Assembly (NCBI RefSeq): GCF_007197555.1
Contig: NZ_CP041614.1
Coordinates: forward strand, 3,154,001-3,218,000
Length of the DNA stretch: 64,000 nt
Direction: 5' to 3'
DNA from: Shewanella psychropiezotolerans
Lineage (GTDB): Bacteria > Pseudomonadota > Gammaproteobacteria > Enterobacterales > Shewanellaceae
Part shown: piece by piece, positions 8,289-16,606 of the stretch
Layout of the letters: each line of letters opens with the position of its first letter
Numbering within the stretch: the stretch's first letter is position 1
The notes under the pieces: generated by a model
Seen by the model: only the letters and a program-made list of their open reading frames with translations
The model's database searches: none
What the model was told of the DNA's origin: nothing
Position numbers and translations under genes: made by a program

Positions 8289-8662
8289 TTATCTTCTTCC
8301 TTAATGACACTGTGTCGGGTTAAGTGTGTCTTGGCCACGTCAGTAGTGGCACTGCGGTTTGATGCTGAGGCCCTTTTACGCTTTTTCCCCTGTTGCTTAA
8401 GTAACGCCATCGGGCTATATGTTTTTTCTGGGATGAACTCATCAACAAGCTGAAGTTGTTTTAACGCTCGAAGTACCGCGATCACCCATTGGAATTTGCC
8501 ATTGCCATTGATCAGGTTCCTATAGGTTTTTCGGGTGATCCCCACCTCTTCAGCGAGTTGCTCTTGGCTGATGTTTGCTTCAAGGCGCATCTGTTCAATT
8601 CGCGAACCAAGCTCTTGGGCGATGCCTTCGTCGGTCATCGCATAAATATTGTTAATGGGCAT
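8282..8662 (-). CDS. hipB: HipB-like XRE antitoxin/repressor
   Basis: The 126-residue protein carries a helix-turn-helix at about residues 18-70 (IEQMRLEANISQEQLAEEVGITRKTYRNLINGNG, shown in parts: ISQEQLAEEVGI and RKTYRNLING). A basic, probably flexible tail (KKRKRASASNRSATT) follows, longer than in the 88-residue E. coli HipB. It is expected to neutralise HipA and repress the operon through the palindromes at 8697-8800. A second Met at residue 9 is an alternative start. The order antitoxin-toxin with overlapping ends is the standard arrangement. Confidence 0.88.
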   Translation of the reverse strand: MPINNIYAMTDEGIAQELGSRIEQMRLEANISQEQLAEEVGITRKTYRNLINGNGKFQWVIAVLRALKQLQLVDEFIPEKTYSPMALLKQQGKKRKRASASNRSATTDVAKTHLTRHSVIKEEDKW

Positions 8663-8696
8663 AAAAGTAACCTTTAATGACTATTATGGCTTTATA

Positions 8697-8800
8697 GGGT
8701 AATTATATACTCATTAATTTGAACTGCCTAGGGTTACCATTAATGGATACTTTTTTACCCATTAATGGTAAATATAAGGTTTAAGGGTAAATAAATACCC
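8697..8800. promoter_or_regulatory. hipBA promoter with four operator-like palindromes
   Basis: Four related sites lie upstream of hipB: GGGTA-N6-TACTC (8697-8712), CCATTAATGG (8737-8746), CCATTAATGG again (8759-8768) and GGGTA-N6-TACCC (8785-8800). Spacing between the two CCATTAATGG centres is 22 bases, two helical turns. Four operators in front of hipBA is also the E. coli design, although the site sequence differs. Autoregulation by HipB is inferred. Confidence 0.7.
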
Positions 8801-8815
8801 ACTACCAGCGATATG

Positions 8816-8889
8816 TTCAAGAAAGTTAAGTTTTACTGCTAATGGGCTAGTACATGCAAGCCTGAGAAGCTAAGAATGGATCCCGGAAC
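8816..8889 (+). repeat. Second copy of the 74-bp block at 2791
   Basis: It matches 2791-2864 at 66 of 74 positions, but no coding sequence ends here. It leads directly into a family A half-site GGATCCCGGAAC. Confidence 0.75.
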
Positions 8890-8931
8890 AAGTTTTAAAC
8901 CTATCTCGTCATTCCGGTGTGCTTACATTCT

Positions 8932-9014
8932 GTCTTTCCGGCATTCTTGTTGGCCGGAATCCATTCTTTGAACTTAAAGACAAAAGCTGGATCCCGGAAC
9001 GAGTCCGGGAAGAC
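8932..9014 (+). repeat. Family A repeat, copy 5
   Basis: A full-length copy with the left arm GTCTTTCCGGCATT, spacer TTCTTTGAACTTAAAGACAA and right arm GTCCGGGAAGAC. A half-palindrome GTCATTCCGGTGTGC stands just before it at 8909. The linker AGGTCGATAATTACTCC follows at 9030. Confidence 0.85.
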
Positions 9015-9181
9015 GGCATAACAAGAAGCTAGGTCGATAATTACTCCTCGGTTCTGGCAATAACCTCCTTGTTAAAAGGCCAGTTCGACTTCCATGTCTC
9101 TCGCTCAAAACCATCATTTCATGATTCTCGCCCTGCTTCACCCTACCTCCTACCTCCTATATCCATATAGTCGTGCATAAT

Positions 9182-9260
9182 CGACATTTCAACCTTGACC
9201 CATAGGGATATGGGAAATGTCTAAATGATATCGGGAATATCACTGATCTGTGGCGGTCAG
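9182..9260 (+). repeat. Family B three-hairpin repeat, copy 1
   Basis: Three successive hairpins can be drawn: GACATTTC (9183-9190) with GAAATGTC (9214-9221); TGATAT-cggga-ATATCA (9226-9242); and CTGA...TCAG (9243-9260). The core text CCCATAGGGATATGGG recurs at three other sites in the window. Confidence 0.75.
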
Positions 9261-9275
9261 ATGACAATTCCTATT

Positions 9276-9472
9276 GTCTTTCCGGCATGCTTGTTGGCCG
9301 GAATCCAGCGTTTTGGACTTAAAGGCGAGAGCTGGATCCCGGAACGAGTCCGGGAAGACCATAAGGGAAGTGGGGCGATGACATATCCCCGTCTTTCCGG
9401 CACTCTTGTTGGCCGGAATCTACTCTTTGTTTGAGAAGCGAAGAATGGATCCCGGAACAAGAAAGCCCGGGT
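9276..9472 (+). repeat. Family A repeats, copies 6 and 7 in tandem
   Basis: Copy 6 is 9276-9359 (spacer diverged: GCGTTTTGGACTTAAAGGCG). Copy 7 is 9391-9472 and ends in the variant right arm GGATCCCGGAACAAGAAAGC. The linker between them matches 3337-3375. A palindromic CCGCCattcctGGCGG tail reaches 9520. The gap 8801-9725 therefore consists almost wholly of repeats; 9550-9710 shows nothing more. Confidence 0.8.
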
Positions 9473-9725
9473 CGATAATTGCTCCTGCATAATCGACATT
9501 TCCGCCATTCCTGGCGGTCGAAGACAGAAGTAGGATCCAAGAACAAGAAAGTCTGGGCTGATAATTGCTTAACATATAGATTGGGATATCACTTTTAATG
9601 GTTTATGTTAAAGTGCGATTTCTGGCTATATAACCCGTTACTCACTATTTACCAATTGGTTATCAATGGTCAGTCTGCATCTACCAACGACTAAACAGTT
9701 ACTTATCAATTCTTAAGAAGGTTTT

Positions 9726-10574
9726 GTGGATAAACTTAATATTGTCATCGAATTTTTTTCAACCTATAAGCTTTTGTTTACCGTCATCATCATTGTGTGT
9801 ATTTCGTTTCTTAAGCGGTTGGTGGTATCTAAAATTCGTGGTGACTTGCCCTTTGTCACCGAAGGTCAACGTAAGTGGATGTCGCGTACTAAAAATGGCA
9901 CTTTCATCCTCATTATTATGGTCTTGTTTCTGCTGTGGCAAACCGAAATTAATAAATTTGCGCTGTCAGTTACGGCGATTGCCATTGCCTTTGTGGTGGC
10001 ATCGAAAGAGATCATCTTGTGTTTTACAGGTTCAATTCAGCGAGCCAGTTCGCGTTCGTTTGTGATTGGTGATTGGATTGAAGTGGGTAAGTTGTGTGGT
10101 GAGGTGATTGAGCACAACTTGATGGCGACGGTCATTCAAGAGATCGACATACTTCACGGCCAATATAATTACACGGGTAAAACGGTCACTTTTCCAAATA
10201 GTATGTTTTTCAGTTACGCGGTTAAAAACCACAATTTTATGAAGCGCTATGTTTATCATAGTTTTAATATAACGATTGTTGATTTCGTGAATCTGTACCC
10301 GCTATTTCCTGAGCTGATTGAACAAATTGAAGCGCATTGTGAAGATTTTCACGATGTGGCGATTCGATATAATAGTATTATTGAGAGACATGCTGGTGTC
10401 GATTTGCCAGGACCCGAGCCGCACATTCAAATTCATAGCGGACCTGCTGGTGAGCAGATGGTGCATATTACGATTTTTTGCCCAACAGAACGCGCAGCCC
10501 ATTTAGAGCAGTTGATCAGAGAAGACTTTATGCTTGTGTACCATGAAACATTTTCTAAAAAAGCTTCAGAATAA
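9726..10574 (+). CDS. MscS-family mechanosensitive channel
   Basis: The start is GTG, chosen because AAGAAGG lies five bases upstream. The 282-residue protein has three predicted membrane helices: about residues 8-32, 58-75 and a pore-lining helix around 78-104 (FALSVTAIAIAFVVASKEI). The beta domain signature follows: SFVIGDWIEVGKLCGEVIEHN and GKTVTFPNSMFFSYAVKN. The C-terminal mixed domain is complete. Members open under membrane tension to release solutes in hypo-osmotic shock. The pore helix has fewer glycines than E. coli MscS, so it may be a small-conductance or YbdG-like relative. It stands alone between two repeat blocks. Confidence 0.85.
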   Translation: MDKLNIVIEFFSTYKLLFTVIIIVCISFLKRLVVSKIRGDLPFVTEGQRKWMSRTKNGTFILIIMVLFLLWQTEINKFALSVTAIAIAFVVASKEIILCFTGSIQRASSRSFVIGDWIEVGKLCGEVIEHNLMATVIQEIDILHGQYNYTGKTVTFPNSMFFSYAVKNHNFMKRYVYHSFNITIVDFVNLYPLFPELIEQIEAHCEDFHDVAIRYNSIIERHAGVDLPGPEPHIQIHSGPAGEQMVHITIFCPTERAAHLEQLIREDFMLVYHETFSKKASE

Positions 10575-10626
10575 TTTATAGGTCTGATACAGCAAAAAGT
10601 CACTGGATTACATCTATATCTAGCTC

Positions 10627-10709
10627 GTCTTTCCGGCACTCTTGTTGGCCGGAATCCATTCTTTGAACTTACAGACAAAAGCTGGATACCGGAACAAGTC
10701 CGGCATGAC
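10627..10709 (+). repeat. Family A repeat, copy 8
   Basis: A full copy 50 bases after the MscS stop, with the variant right arm GGATACCGGAACAAGTCCGG. The tail CTCCAACTTGGGAC-type motifs (ATGGTCAGAAGACTGCTTAA, TTCAATTGGGACAGC) continues to 10835, next to the flavoprotein stop, and is the parent of the duplicate at 3427. Confidence 0.8.
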
Positions 10710-10843
10710 GAGATGGAGTCTGGTATGACAGAAGCAGGGGCCAAGAAGGCAAGAAGGCAAGATGGTCAGAAGACTGCTTAACTGGAATAACTGTTTCAAT
10801 TGGGACAGCAGCTAAGTAGAGCTGTTTACTTCGACTGCTTATT

Positions 10844-12460
10844 TCAGCTGCTACTTGCTTTGAGCATATCCAGTGCCACGGCTTCTGCAATTTTAATCCC
10901 GTCGATACCAGCAGATAAAATACCTCCCGCATAACCTGCGCCTTCGCCGGCTGGGTATAATCCTTTGGTATTGATGCTCTGATAATCCGCATTACGTTTA
11001 ATTTGAACCGGTGACGAAGTACGTGTTTCTACGCCGGTGAGCATGGCATCATCTTGGGCAAAACCAGGGATCTTTTTATTGAACGCGGGCAATGCTTCGC
11101 GGATCGCTTCAATGGCAAAATCAGGCAGGCTAGTGCTGAGGTCTGTCATGGTCACTTCTGGCTTATATGATGGTTCAACGTCACCGTATGGTTTGGCTTC
11201 AACCCCTTTCAAGAAATCACCCACTCGTTGCGCTGGGGCTTGGTAAGTGCTGCCGCCTAAGATATAAGCATTACGTTCTAGCTTGCGCTGTAGGGCGATA
11301 CCTTGCAGTGGATCGTTATCGAAATCACTTGGTGAAATACCCACCACAATGGCGCTGTTGGCATTACGCTCGCTACGTGAATATTGGCTCATACCATTAG
11401 TGACCACGGCTTCGGTTTCTGATGTGGCCGCTACGACAACGCCGCCTGGGCACATACAGAAGCTATAAACCGAACGCCCACTTTTACAGTGGTGCACCAA
11501 TTTGTAATCGGCAGCACCTAAAATCGGATGACCCGCATTGCTACCAAAGCGCGCTTGGTCAATCAGTTGTTGTTTGTGCTCAATGCGAAAACCCACTGAG
11601 AAAGACTGGGCTTCAAGGTAGACGCCTTTATCATGCAACATTTGTACTGTGTCACGTGCACTGTGTCCAATCGCTAAGGTCACATGCTTCGAATTGATGA
11701 CTTCGCCGCCCTTGAGCGTCACCCCTGTCACTTGGTTGTCGACGATATTGATCTCTTCAACCCGGGTTTCAAAACGAATGTCACCGCCAAGCTCGATGAT
11801 CTTGCTGCGCATACGTTCAACCATAGTGACCAGCTTGAACGTACCGATATGAGGCTTGCTGACATAGATAATTTCAGCAGGTGCACCAGCGGCTACGAAT
11901 TCTTGTTTTACTTTTAAGCCGAGGAAATTAGGATCTTTCACTTGGCTGTATAATTTACCGTCAGAAAATGTCCCGGCACCGCCTTCACCAAACTGCACAT
12001 TTGATTCAGTATTTAATTCACCCGTACGCCAGAAACGGAAGGTATCTTTTGCGCGTTCATGTACAGATTTACCACGCTCTAAAATGATAGGTTTGAAACC
12101 CATTTGAGCCAGAATTAAGCCAGCAAAAAGACCACATGGACCCATACCAATAACAACGGGACGTTCTTCTAAATCCGCAGGCGCTTGAGCGACATACTTA
12201 TAACTGGTGTCTGGTGACTTTCTCACGAGTTGATCATCTTCAAAGCGCGTTAACACTTGGTCTTCATCAAGATTATCAAACGTCAAATCTAGCGTGTAAA
12301 TCAAGGTGATTTTATTACGCTTACGAGCATCATAACCCCGTTTAAAGATATGGATGTCGACAAGCTGCTCTGTCGTGATAGACAGTTTATTAAGCACAAA
12401 ATTGCGCAATGCATCATCGTCATGATCTAACGGTAATTTGACTTCGTTTAGACGTATCAT
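10844..12460 (-). CDS. FAD-dependent dehydrogenase, COG2509 type
   Basis: The 538-residue protein has an N-terminal alpha/beta region (residues 1-95). A dinucleotide-binding motif VVIGMGPCGLFAGLILAQMG follows at about 101-120, with the ERGK acceptor strand about residue 130. Further motifs are NVQFGEGGAGTFSDGKL, TLAIGHSARDT, FCMCPGGVVVAATSE and the C-terminal FAD closure YPAGEGAGYAGGILSAGIDG. This is the arrangement of the COG2509 uncharacterised flavoproteins. Substrate is unknown. The cysteine in CMCPGG is a plausible redox residue, by inference only. A fragment of its 3' end is duplicated at 3533. It is transcribed alone. Confidence 0.85.
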   Translation of the reverse strand: MIRLNEVKLPLDHDDDALRNFVLNKLSITTEQLVDIHIFKRGYDARKRNKITLIYTLDLTFDNLDEDQVLTRFEDDQLVRKSPDTSYKYVAQAPADLEERPVVIGMGPCGLFAGLILAQMGFKPIILERGKSVHERAKDTFRFWRTGELNTESNVQFGEGGAGTFSDGKLYSQVKDPNFLGLKVKQEFVAAGAPAEIIYVSKPHIGTFKLVTMVERMRSKIIELGGDIRFETRVEEINIVDNQVTGVTLKGGEVINSKHVTLAIGHSARDTVQMLHDKGVYLEAQSFSVGFRIEHKQQLIDQARFGSNAGHPILGAADYKLVHHCKSGRSVYSFCMCPGGVVVAATSETEAVVTNGMSQYSRSERNANSAIVVGISPSDFDNDPLQGIALQRKLERNAYILGGSTYQAPAQRVGDFLKGVEAKPYGDVEPSYKPEVTMTDLSTSLPDFAIEAIREALPAFNKKIPGFAQDDAMLTGVETRTSSPVQIKRNADYQSINTKGLYPAGEGAGYAGGILSAGIDGIKIAEAVALDMLKASSS

Positions 12461-12623
12461 CGGGTGGTTACCTAACAGGGGATATGGTTCATAATCTATG
12501 GCGCGCAGTTTACGTGATCTAGGCTAAAAATGAAATTAAAAAGGCAGCGACTATCAGTCAGATGCACTCTCTAAAGCTTATGAAGGGCAAGGGATTCTCG
12601 TCATTCCTAAATTCTTACCTACT

Positions 12624-12712
12624 GTCATTCCGGCACTCTTGTTGGCCGGAATCCTTGCTTTTGAATCGAGACCTGAAGCTGAGAATGGATCCCGGAACGA
12701 GTCCGGGAAGAC
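12624..12712 (+). repeat. Family A repeat, copy 9
   Basis: The left arm begins GTCATTCCGGCACTC, the right arm is intact and the spacer is of the longer type (TTTGAATCGAGACCTGAAGC). Confidence 0.8.
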
Positions 12713-12755
12713 GGCATAAAAAGAAGCTAGGTTGTCGATTACTCCAGACTTAATC

Positions 12756-12833
12756 GACATTTCCGTCTTGACCCATATGGATATGGGGAATGTCTGAATG
12801 ATATCGGGAGTATCACAGACCCATGTAGGTCAG
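12756..12833 (+). repeat. Family B repeat, copy 2
   Basis: GACATTTCCG...CCCATATGGATATGGG, then TGATATCGGGAGTATCA and a weak CAGACC...GGTCAG hairpin. The third stem is degraded compared with the copy at 9182. Confidence 0.7.
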
Positions 12834-12908
12834 AGACATATATGTAGAGCTAAGTCGACAATTGCTCAGAGCGTAAAAAGAGGAGTCGATGACGTCTACA
12901 CCTACTTC

Positions 12909-13110
12909 GTCTTTCCGGCATGTTTGTTGGCCGGAATCCATTGTTTAGAACCTAAAGACAAAACTGGATCCTGGAACGAGTCCGGGATGACAGAATAATA
13001 GATAATTCCAGCATGCTTACCTACTTCGTCTTTCCTGCATGCTTGTTGACCGGAATCCATGTTTTAGAATCAAGATCAAAAGCTGGATCCCGGAACAAGT
13101 CCGGCATGAC
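12909..13110 (+). repeat. Family A repeats, copies 10 and 11
   Basis: Copies occupy 12909-12991 and 13028-13110. Their right arms end GGGATGAC and GGCATGAC instead of GGGAAGAC. The stretch 13111-13369 before the helicase has no further repeat or gene that I can see. The gap is flanked by divergent genes. Confidence 0.8.
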
Positions 13111-13369
13111 TAAACGGCGAAGAGTGGCTGATGACTATGAGAGAGTGGCAGTCAGAAGCCTGCAAGGGAAGTAGGGTGATTATTTAATCTCCCTTCGATT
13201 TCATTGCTTTGCTGGCTTTATTTCTGCTATTTGTTACCAGCACTTTGTCTAATACTGTTACTAGAGCTCTTTCAAGGGCTCTTTCTAGAGAGGTCTCTAC
13301 TGTCTGTACTATTGCCACATGCGTTTAGTTGCTAATATGCTCGGGAATTTTGCATTTCTGAGGTTGTAG

Positions 13370-15067
13370 ATGGAGCTTAGGCGACATGAGGTTAAATTTG
13401 GTTTTCTGCAGGGGCTGTTTTTTGGTAGAACGGCGAGCTTGTGTGAGCAAGGCTTAACCATTGACGGTAAATTATTCACTTACCCCAGCATTGAACAACC
13501 AGTTGAGGTGAGGGCGGGCTGGTTTACTCAGACTTTGGTGTGGGGTAGCAATAAGTTTACCTTTTTCAGGCTTATCCCGAGTAAATCTCTATTTAGATTC
13601 GCTAAGCACAACAGACTTGTGTTTTGTAAGCCTGCTTTACTGGCAGCATATGATGACTTACTGGTCGATATTGCCAGCTTCGATAAAGACTTTGGCCTGC
13701 ATCAACGTTATTTACGCCATTCAGATAGAACTCGTTTGCACCAAGGTTACCGTGGGAGCTTGGCTTCGTTTAAACAAACCACGCATTTCAAAAAATTAGG
13801 TTTCGATGTCACCAAGCTCAATTGCCGACTGGCTAAGTTTATTAAGCAACCGCAGCAGTTTACGGCTAAATACAATCAATGGTGGCAGGGTAAGCAGTTA
13901 GAGTCTTATCAGACTCTGTTTGATTCTTTAGAAAATCATCCGTTAACACCACTGCAGCGCCAAGCCTGTGTTATCGATGAAAACAACACCTTAGTTATTG
14001 CCGGTGCGGGTACAGGTAAAACTAGCACCATGGCGGCTAAAGCTGCGTATCTGGTTAAACAAGGTTTAGCTAAGCCCAATGAAATTTTGATGTTGGCTTA
14101 TGGCAAAGATGCCATGGTCGAACTCAAGGAGCGGGTTTACGCTATTTCTGGCCTAAACTCGGTAAAAGTGAGTACTTTTCATGGTTTAGGTAAAGAGATT
14201 ATTCAATCTTACTTAGACGACTCTACTCAAGTTTCGGTGCTTGCCAGTGATACGAAAAAGTTTACTCAATTTGTCGATCAGCAGATCGATGCCATTGTCG
14301 CCGATCCTAAAATGGCCGATCCTGTTGCCGATTATTTTGGTCGTTATCTGTATCCCCAAGTCAATGAGCTGGACTTTCAAACCCAGGGCCAATATCGATC
14401 ATACCTTAAAAATAATGAGATAAGGGCGCTTTCTGGTGACTTGGTGAAGAGCTTTCAAGAGCTCACTATCTGTAATTACCTATTTACTCACGGCATACAA
14501 TTTCAGTATGAACCTAAGTATCAGCCTGAAAATGGAACTTCAGTGAGTGAGCCGGGAAAGAGTGTATATCAACCTGACTTTTATATTCCGGCACTCGATG
14601 CTTATCTGGAGCATTTTGGCATAGATAAGCAAGGCAATACCCGGCCTGATATCGATAAAATAGCTTATAACCTTAGCCGCGAATGGAAAATTGAGACCCA
14701 TAAACGCCATAACACCTGTTTATTGCAGACTTTTAGTTGGCAAGCCGACTTGGGCGAGCTAGAGCAGCATTTAGAGGCCCTGTTATGTGAGCGCTGTGAG
14801 CTGATAGGCCTTGCACAAAACCAGTTGTTTAAACCTATATCGCCTGAAGCGGTGTTTGCTCAGGTAAAGGCCTTGGGCGTTTACCGCAATGTCAGTCGGC
14901 TAATGTCGAGTTTTCTGTCACTTTTTAAAGCCTCGAGCTTGTCTTTAGCCGATCTTGAGCTGATTAAGGTCACGCCAGCTAGTGATAATAATGATAAGGG
15001 GATAAAAAAAGTACTCTATATAATCAAGTCAGGTGGAAGGCCTTTCTGCACCTGTTTAGATGGGTGA
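13370..15067 (+). CDS. HelD-like SF1 helicase, N-terminal part (frameshifted)
   Basis: This frame gives 565 residues. About the first 190 form the N-terminal domain seen in helicase IV. Walker A is VIAGAGTGKTSTMAAKAA at about residue 208; MLAYGKDAMVELKERV and VSTFHGLGKEI (motifs Ia/Ib) follow. A middle insertion includes YQPDFYIPALDAYLEHFGID, whose PDF...E-x-F-G spacing resembles a nuclease-like fold of unknown activity. Helicase motifs II-VI are missing here and lie in the next frame, so this is half a gene. The last 19 residues, after the A7 tract at 15004, are out-of-frame tail. Joined across the shift the product would be about 985 residues, longer than the 684 of E. coli HelD. Confidence 0.8.
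   Translation: MELRRHEVKFGFLQGLFFGRTASLCEQGLTIDGKLFTYPSIEQPVEVRAGWFTQTLVWGSNKFTFFRLIPSKSLFRFAKHNRLVFCKPALLAAYDDLLVDIASFDKDFGLHQRYLRHSDRTRLHQGYRGSLASFKQTTHFKKLGFDVTKLNCRLAKFIKQPQQFTAKYNQWWQGKQLESYQTLFDSLENHPLTPLQRQACVIDENNTLVIAGAGTGKTSTMAAKAAYLVKQGLAKPNEILMLAYGKDAMVELKERVYAISGLNSVKVSTFHGLGKEIIQSYLDDSTQVSVLASDTKKFTQFVDQQIDAIVADPKMADPVADYFGRYLYPQVNELDFQTQGQYRSYLKNNEIRALSGDLVKSFQELTICNYLFTHGIQFQYEPKYQPENGTSVSEPGKSVYQPDFYIPALDAYLEHFGIDKQGNTRPDIDKIAYNLSREWKIETHKRHNTCLLQTFSWQADLGELEQHLEALLCERCELIGLAQNQLFKPISPEAVFAQVKALGVYRNVSRLMSSFLSLFKASSLSLADLELIKVTPASDNNDKGIKKVLYIIKSGGRPFCTCLDG
15004..15010 (+). other. Slippery heptamer A-AAA-AAA at the helicase frame break
   Basis: In the upstream frame the codons read ATA AAA AAA GTA, so the seven A's form an X-XXY-YYZ heptamer. 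A -1 slip gives AGT ACT and enters the downstream frame exactly, with no stop between. An AAGGGG Shine-Dalgarno-like run ends three bases before the heptamer. A stem AGGTGGAA...TTC-TG-CACCT (15031-15053) follows after about 20 bases, a longer spacer than usual. The alternative is one missing A. Confidence 0.6.
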
Positions 15068-16326
15068 TAACCAAGTATGAGGCGCACCTTAGCTCGCTTA
15101 AGACCTTAGATTTTTCAGATATGATCAGTCAAGGCATTGAGATGACGCAAGCCAGTGACTTTCATCAGAAGACGGACGGTAGGTTTCGTTTTAAATACAT
15201 CATGGTCGATGAGTTCCAGGACATTTCGGCAGAGCGCGCTAAGTTGGTGACTCAGTTACGGGATTCAAGCCCAAGTTGTGCGCTATTTTGTGTGGGCGAT
15301 GATTGGCAGGCGATTTATCGCTTTACCGGCAGCGACCTTACGTTAACCACCGAATTTAAGCGGGTGTTTGGCGAGACTCGAGTTGTCACCTTAGACAAGA
15401 CCTTTAGATTTAACGATAGGATTGAGAAGGTCGCATCAAGCTTTATTCAGGCTAACCCGGCACAGCTTAAGAAAACCCTGACCACCCACACCGTCAGTGA
15501 CAACCCGGAAGTCTGTTTATTGATTAACTCAAAAGAGACAGGGTTAGCGCAAGCTTTCAATAGCATTGTTGAAGCTATTGGTTCTAATGCAGACTCTACA
15601 AGTGTGATGGTGATCAGTCGTTTCAAATCTTCCTTGAAGGATTTAAGTGTCTGGCAGAAGCGTTATTCACCGCTGCAGATCTCTGGTTTTTCGGCCCATG
15701 GTTCAAAAGGTAAGCAGGCCGACTTTGTTATTGTGCTTGATGTGAATGATGACAAGTACGGTTTTCCAAGCAAGATAGCTAGCGATCCTATTTTAGAAGC
15801 TCTGCTGCCAAAACTAGATACTTATGCTTATACCGAAGAGCGACGCTTGTTTTATGTCGCCTTGTCGCGTGCTAAGAAGACGGTATTTGTTCAAGCGGAG
15901 CTTGGTAAAGAGTCTGTTTTTGTCAAAGAACTGCTTAAATTTGAAGCCGATGTTCGCTGTTATCTCAGCGATCTTGCGCCTGTGTATATCGAGTCTTTAT
16001 CTTGCCCCGAATGTAAGGAAGGAAAACTTATTCCCATAGAAGGGCGCTACGGTCTTTATTACACTTGCTCATTATGCAAACATTATTGTGACACTAAGCT
16101 AGACGCGTGTACATCCTGTAAAAGCGCCCCCATGATACGTAATGAAACCCACCATATTTGTGCATCGGTACAATGTGACCATCAGCTACAAGTTTGCCCT
16201 GAGTGCATTTCAGGCAAGCTTATCAAGCGCACCAACAGTAAAAGTGGTAAAGAATTTTTAGCTTGTAGCCTGCATCGCATGAAAGATGCGAACAGCTGTC
16301 AATATACGGAAAGTTTGCAAGCTTGA
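15064..16326 (+). CDS. HelD-like SF1 helicase, C-terminal part with zinc-ribbon tail
   Basis: The frame is open from 15010; the GTG at 15064 is probably not a real start, because residues encoded before it (FLHLFRWVITKYEAHL) fit the family. Motifs: II YIMVDEFQDISAER, III FCVGDDWQAIYRFTGSD, IV LDKTFRFNDRIEKVA, V SAHGSKGKQADFVIVLDV and VI EERRLFYVALSRAKK. The last 110 residues hold at least four Cys pairs (CPECKEG, CSLCKHYC, CTSCKSA, CPECISG), as in topoisomerase I-type zinc ribbons that bind nucleic acid. Helicase IV unwinds DNA 3'-5' during repair. The C-terminal half is undamaged, which favours a recent frameshift, recoding or a sequence error over an old pseudogene. Confidence 0.8.
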   Translation: MITKYEAHLSSLKTLDFSDMISQGIEMTQASDFHQKTDGRFRFKYIMVDEFQDISAERAKLVTQLRDSSPSCALFCVGDDWQAIYRFTGSDLTLTTEFKRVFGETRVVTLDKTFRFNDRIEKVASSFIQANPAQLKKTLTTHTVSDNPEVCLLINSKETGLAQAFNSIVEAIGSNADSTSVMVISRFKSSLKDLSVWQKRYSPLQISGFSAHGSKGKQADFVIVLDVNDDKYGFPSKIASDPILEALLPKLDTYAYTEERRLFYVALSRAKKTVFVQAELGKESVFVKELLKFEADVRCYLSDLAPVYIESLSCPECKEGKLIPIEGRYGLYYTCSLCKHYCDTKLDACTSCKSAPMIRNETHHICASVQCDHQLQVCPECISGKLIKRTNSKSGKEFLACSLHRMKDANSCQYTESLQA

Positions 16327-16372
16327 AGAGCTAAGGTGGGAAAGCTGGCTGGTAATTGCTCCTTGCATAACC

Positions 16373-16449
16373 GGCATTTCAGCCTTGACCCATAGGGATA
16401 TGGGGAATGTCTAATGATATCGGGAATATCACTGACCCCTGGCGGTCAG
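16373..16449 (+). repeat. Family B repeat, copy 3
   Basis: GGCATTTCAGCC...CCCATAGGGATATGGG, TGATATCGGGAATATCA and CTGACC...GGTCAG are all preserved. It follows the helicase stop by 47 bases and is preceded by the linker GGTAATTGCTCCTTGCATAA. Confidence 0.75.
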
Positions 16450-16525
16450 ATTACGCTGCGCTGGAGGGGCTAAGACGATACTCACTACGTAATTAGTAGT
16501 GCAAAGACAGAACTTCACTTACTTC

Positions 16526-16592
16526 GTCATTCCGGCACTCTCGTTGGCCGGAATCCAGCTTTTAAACCAAGTTCAGAACCTAATCCCGGAAT
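16526..16592 (+). repeat. Family A repeat, copy 12 (shortened)
   Basis: The left arm is complete (GTCATTCCGGCACTCTCG). The right arm is reduced to ATCCCGGAATGATT. It ends about 15 bases before the stop of the convergent LysR gene, where it may act as a transcript end. Confidence 0.65.
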
Positions 16593-16606
16593 GATTAGAC
16601 TGCGCT

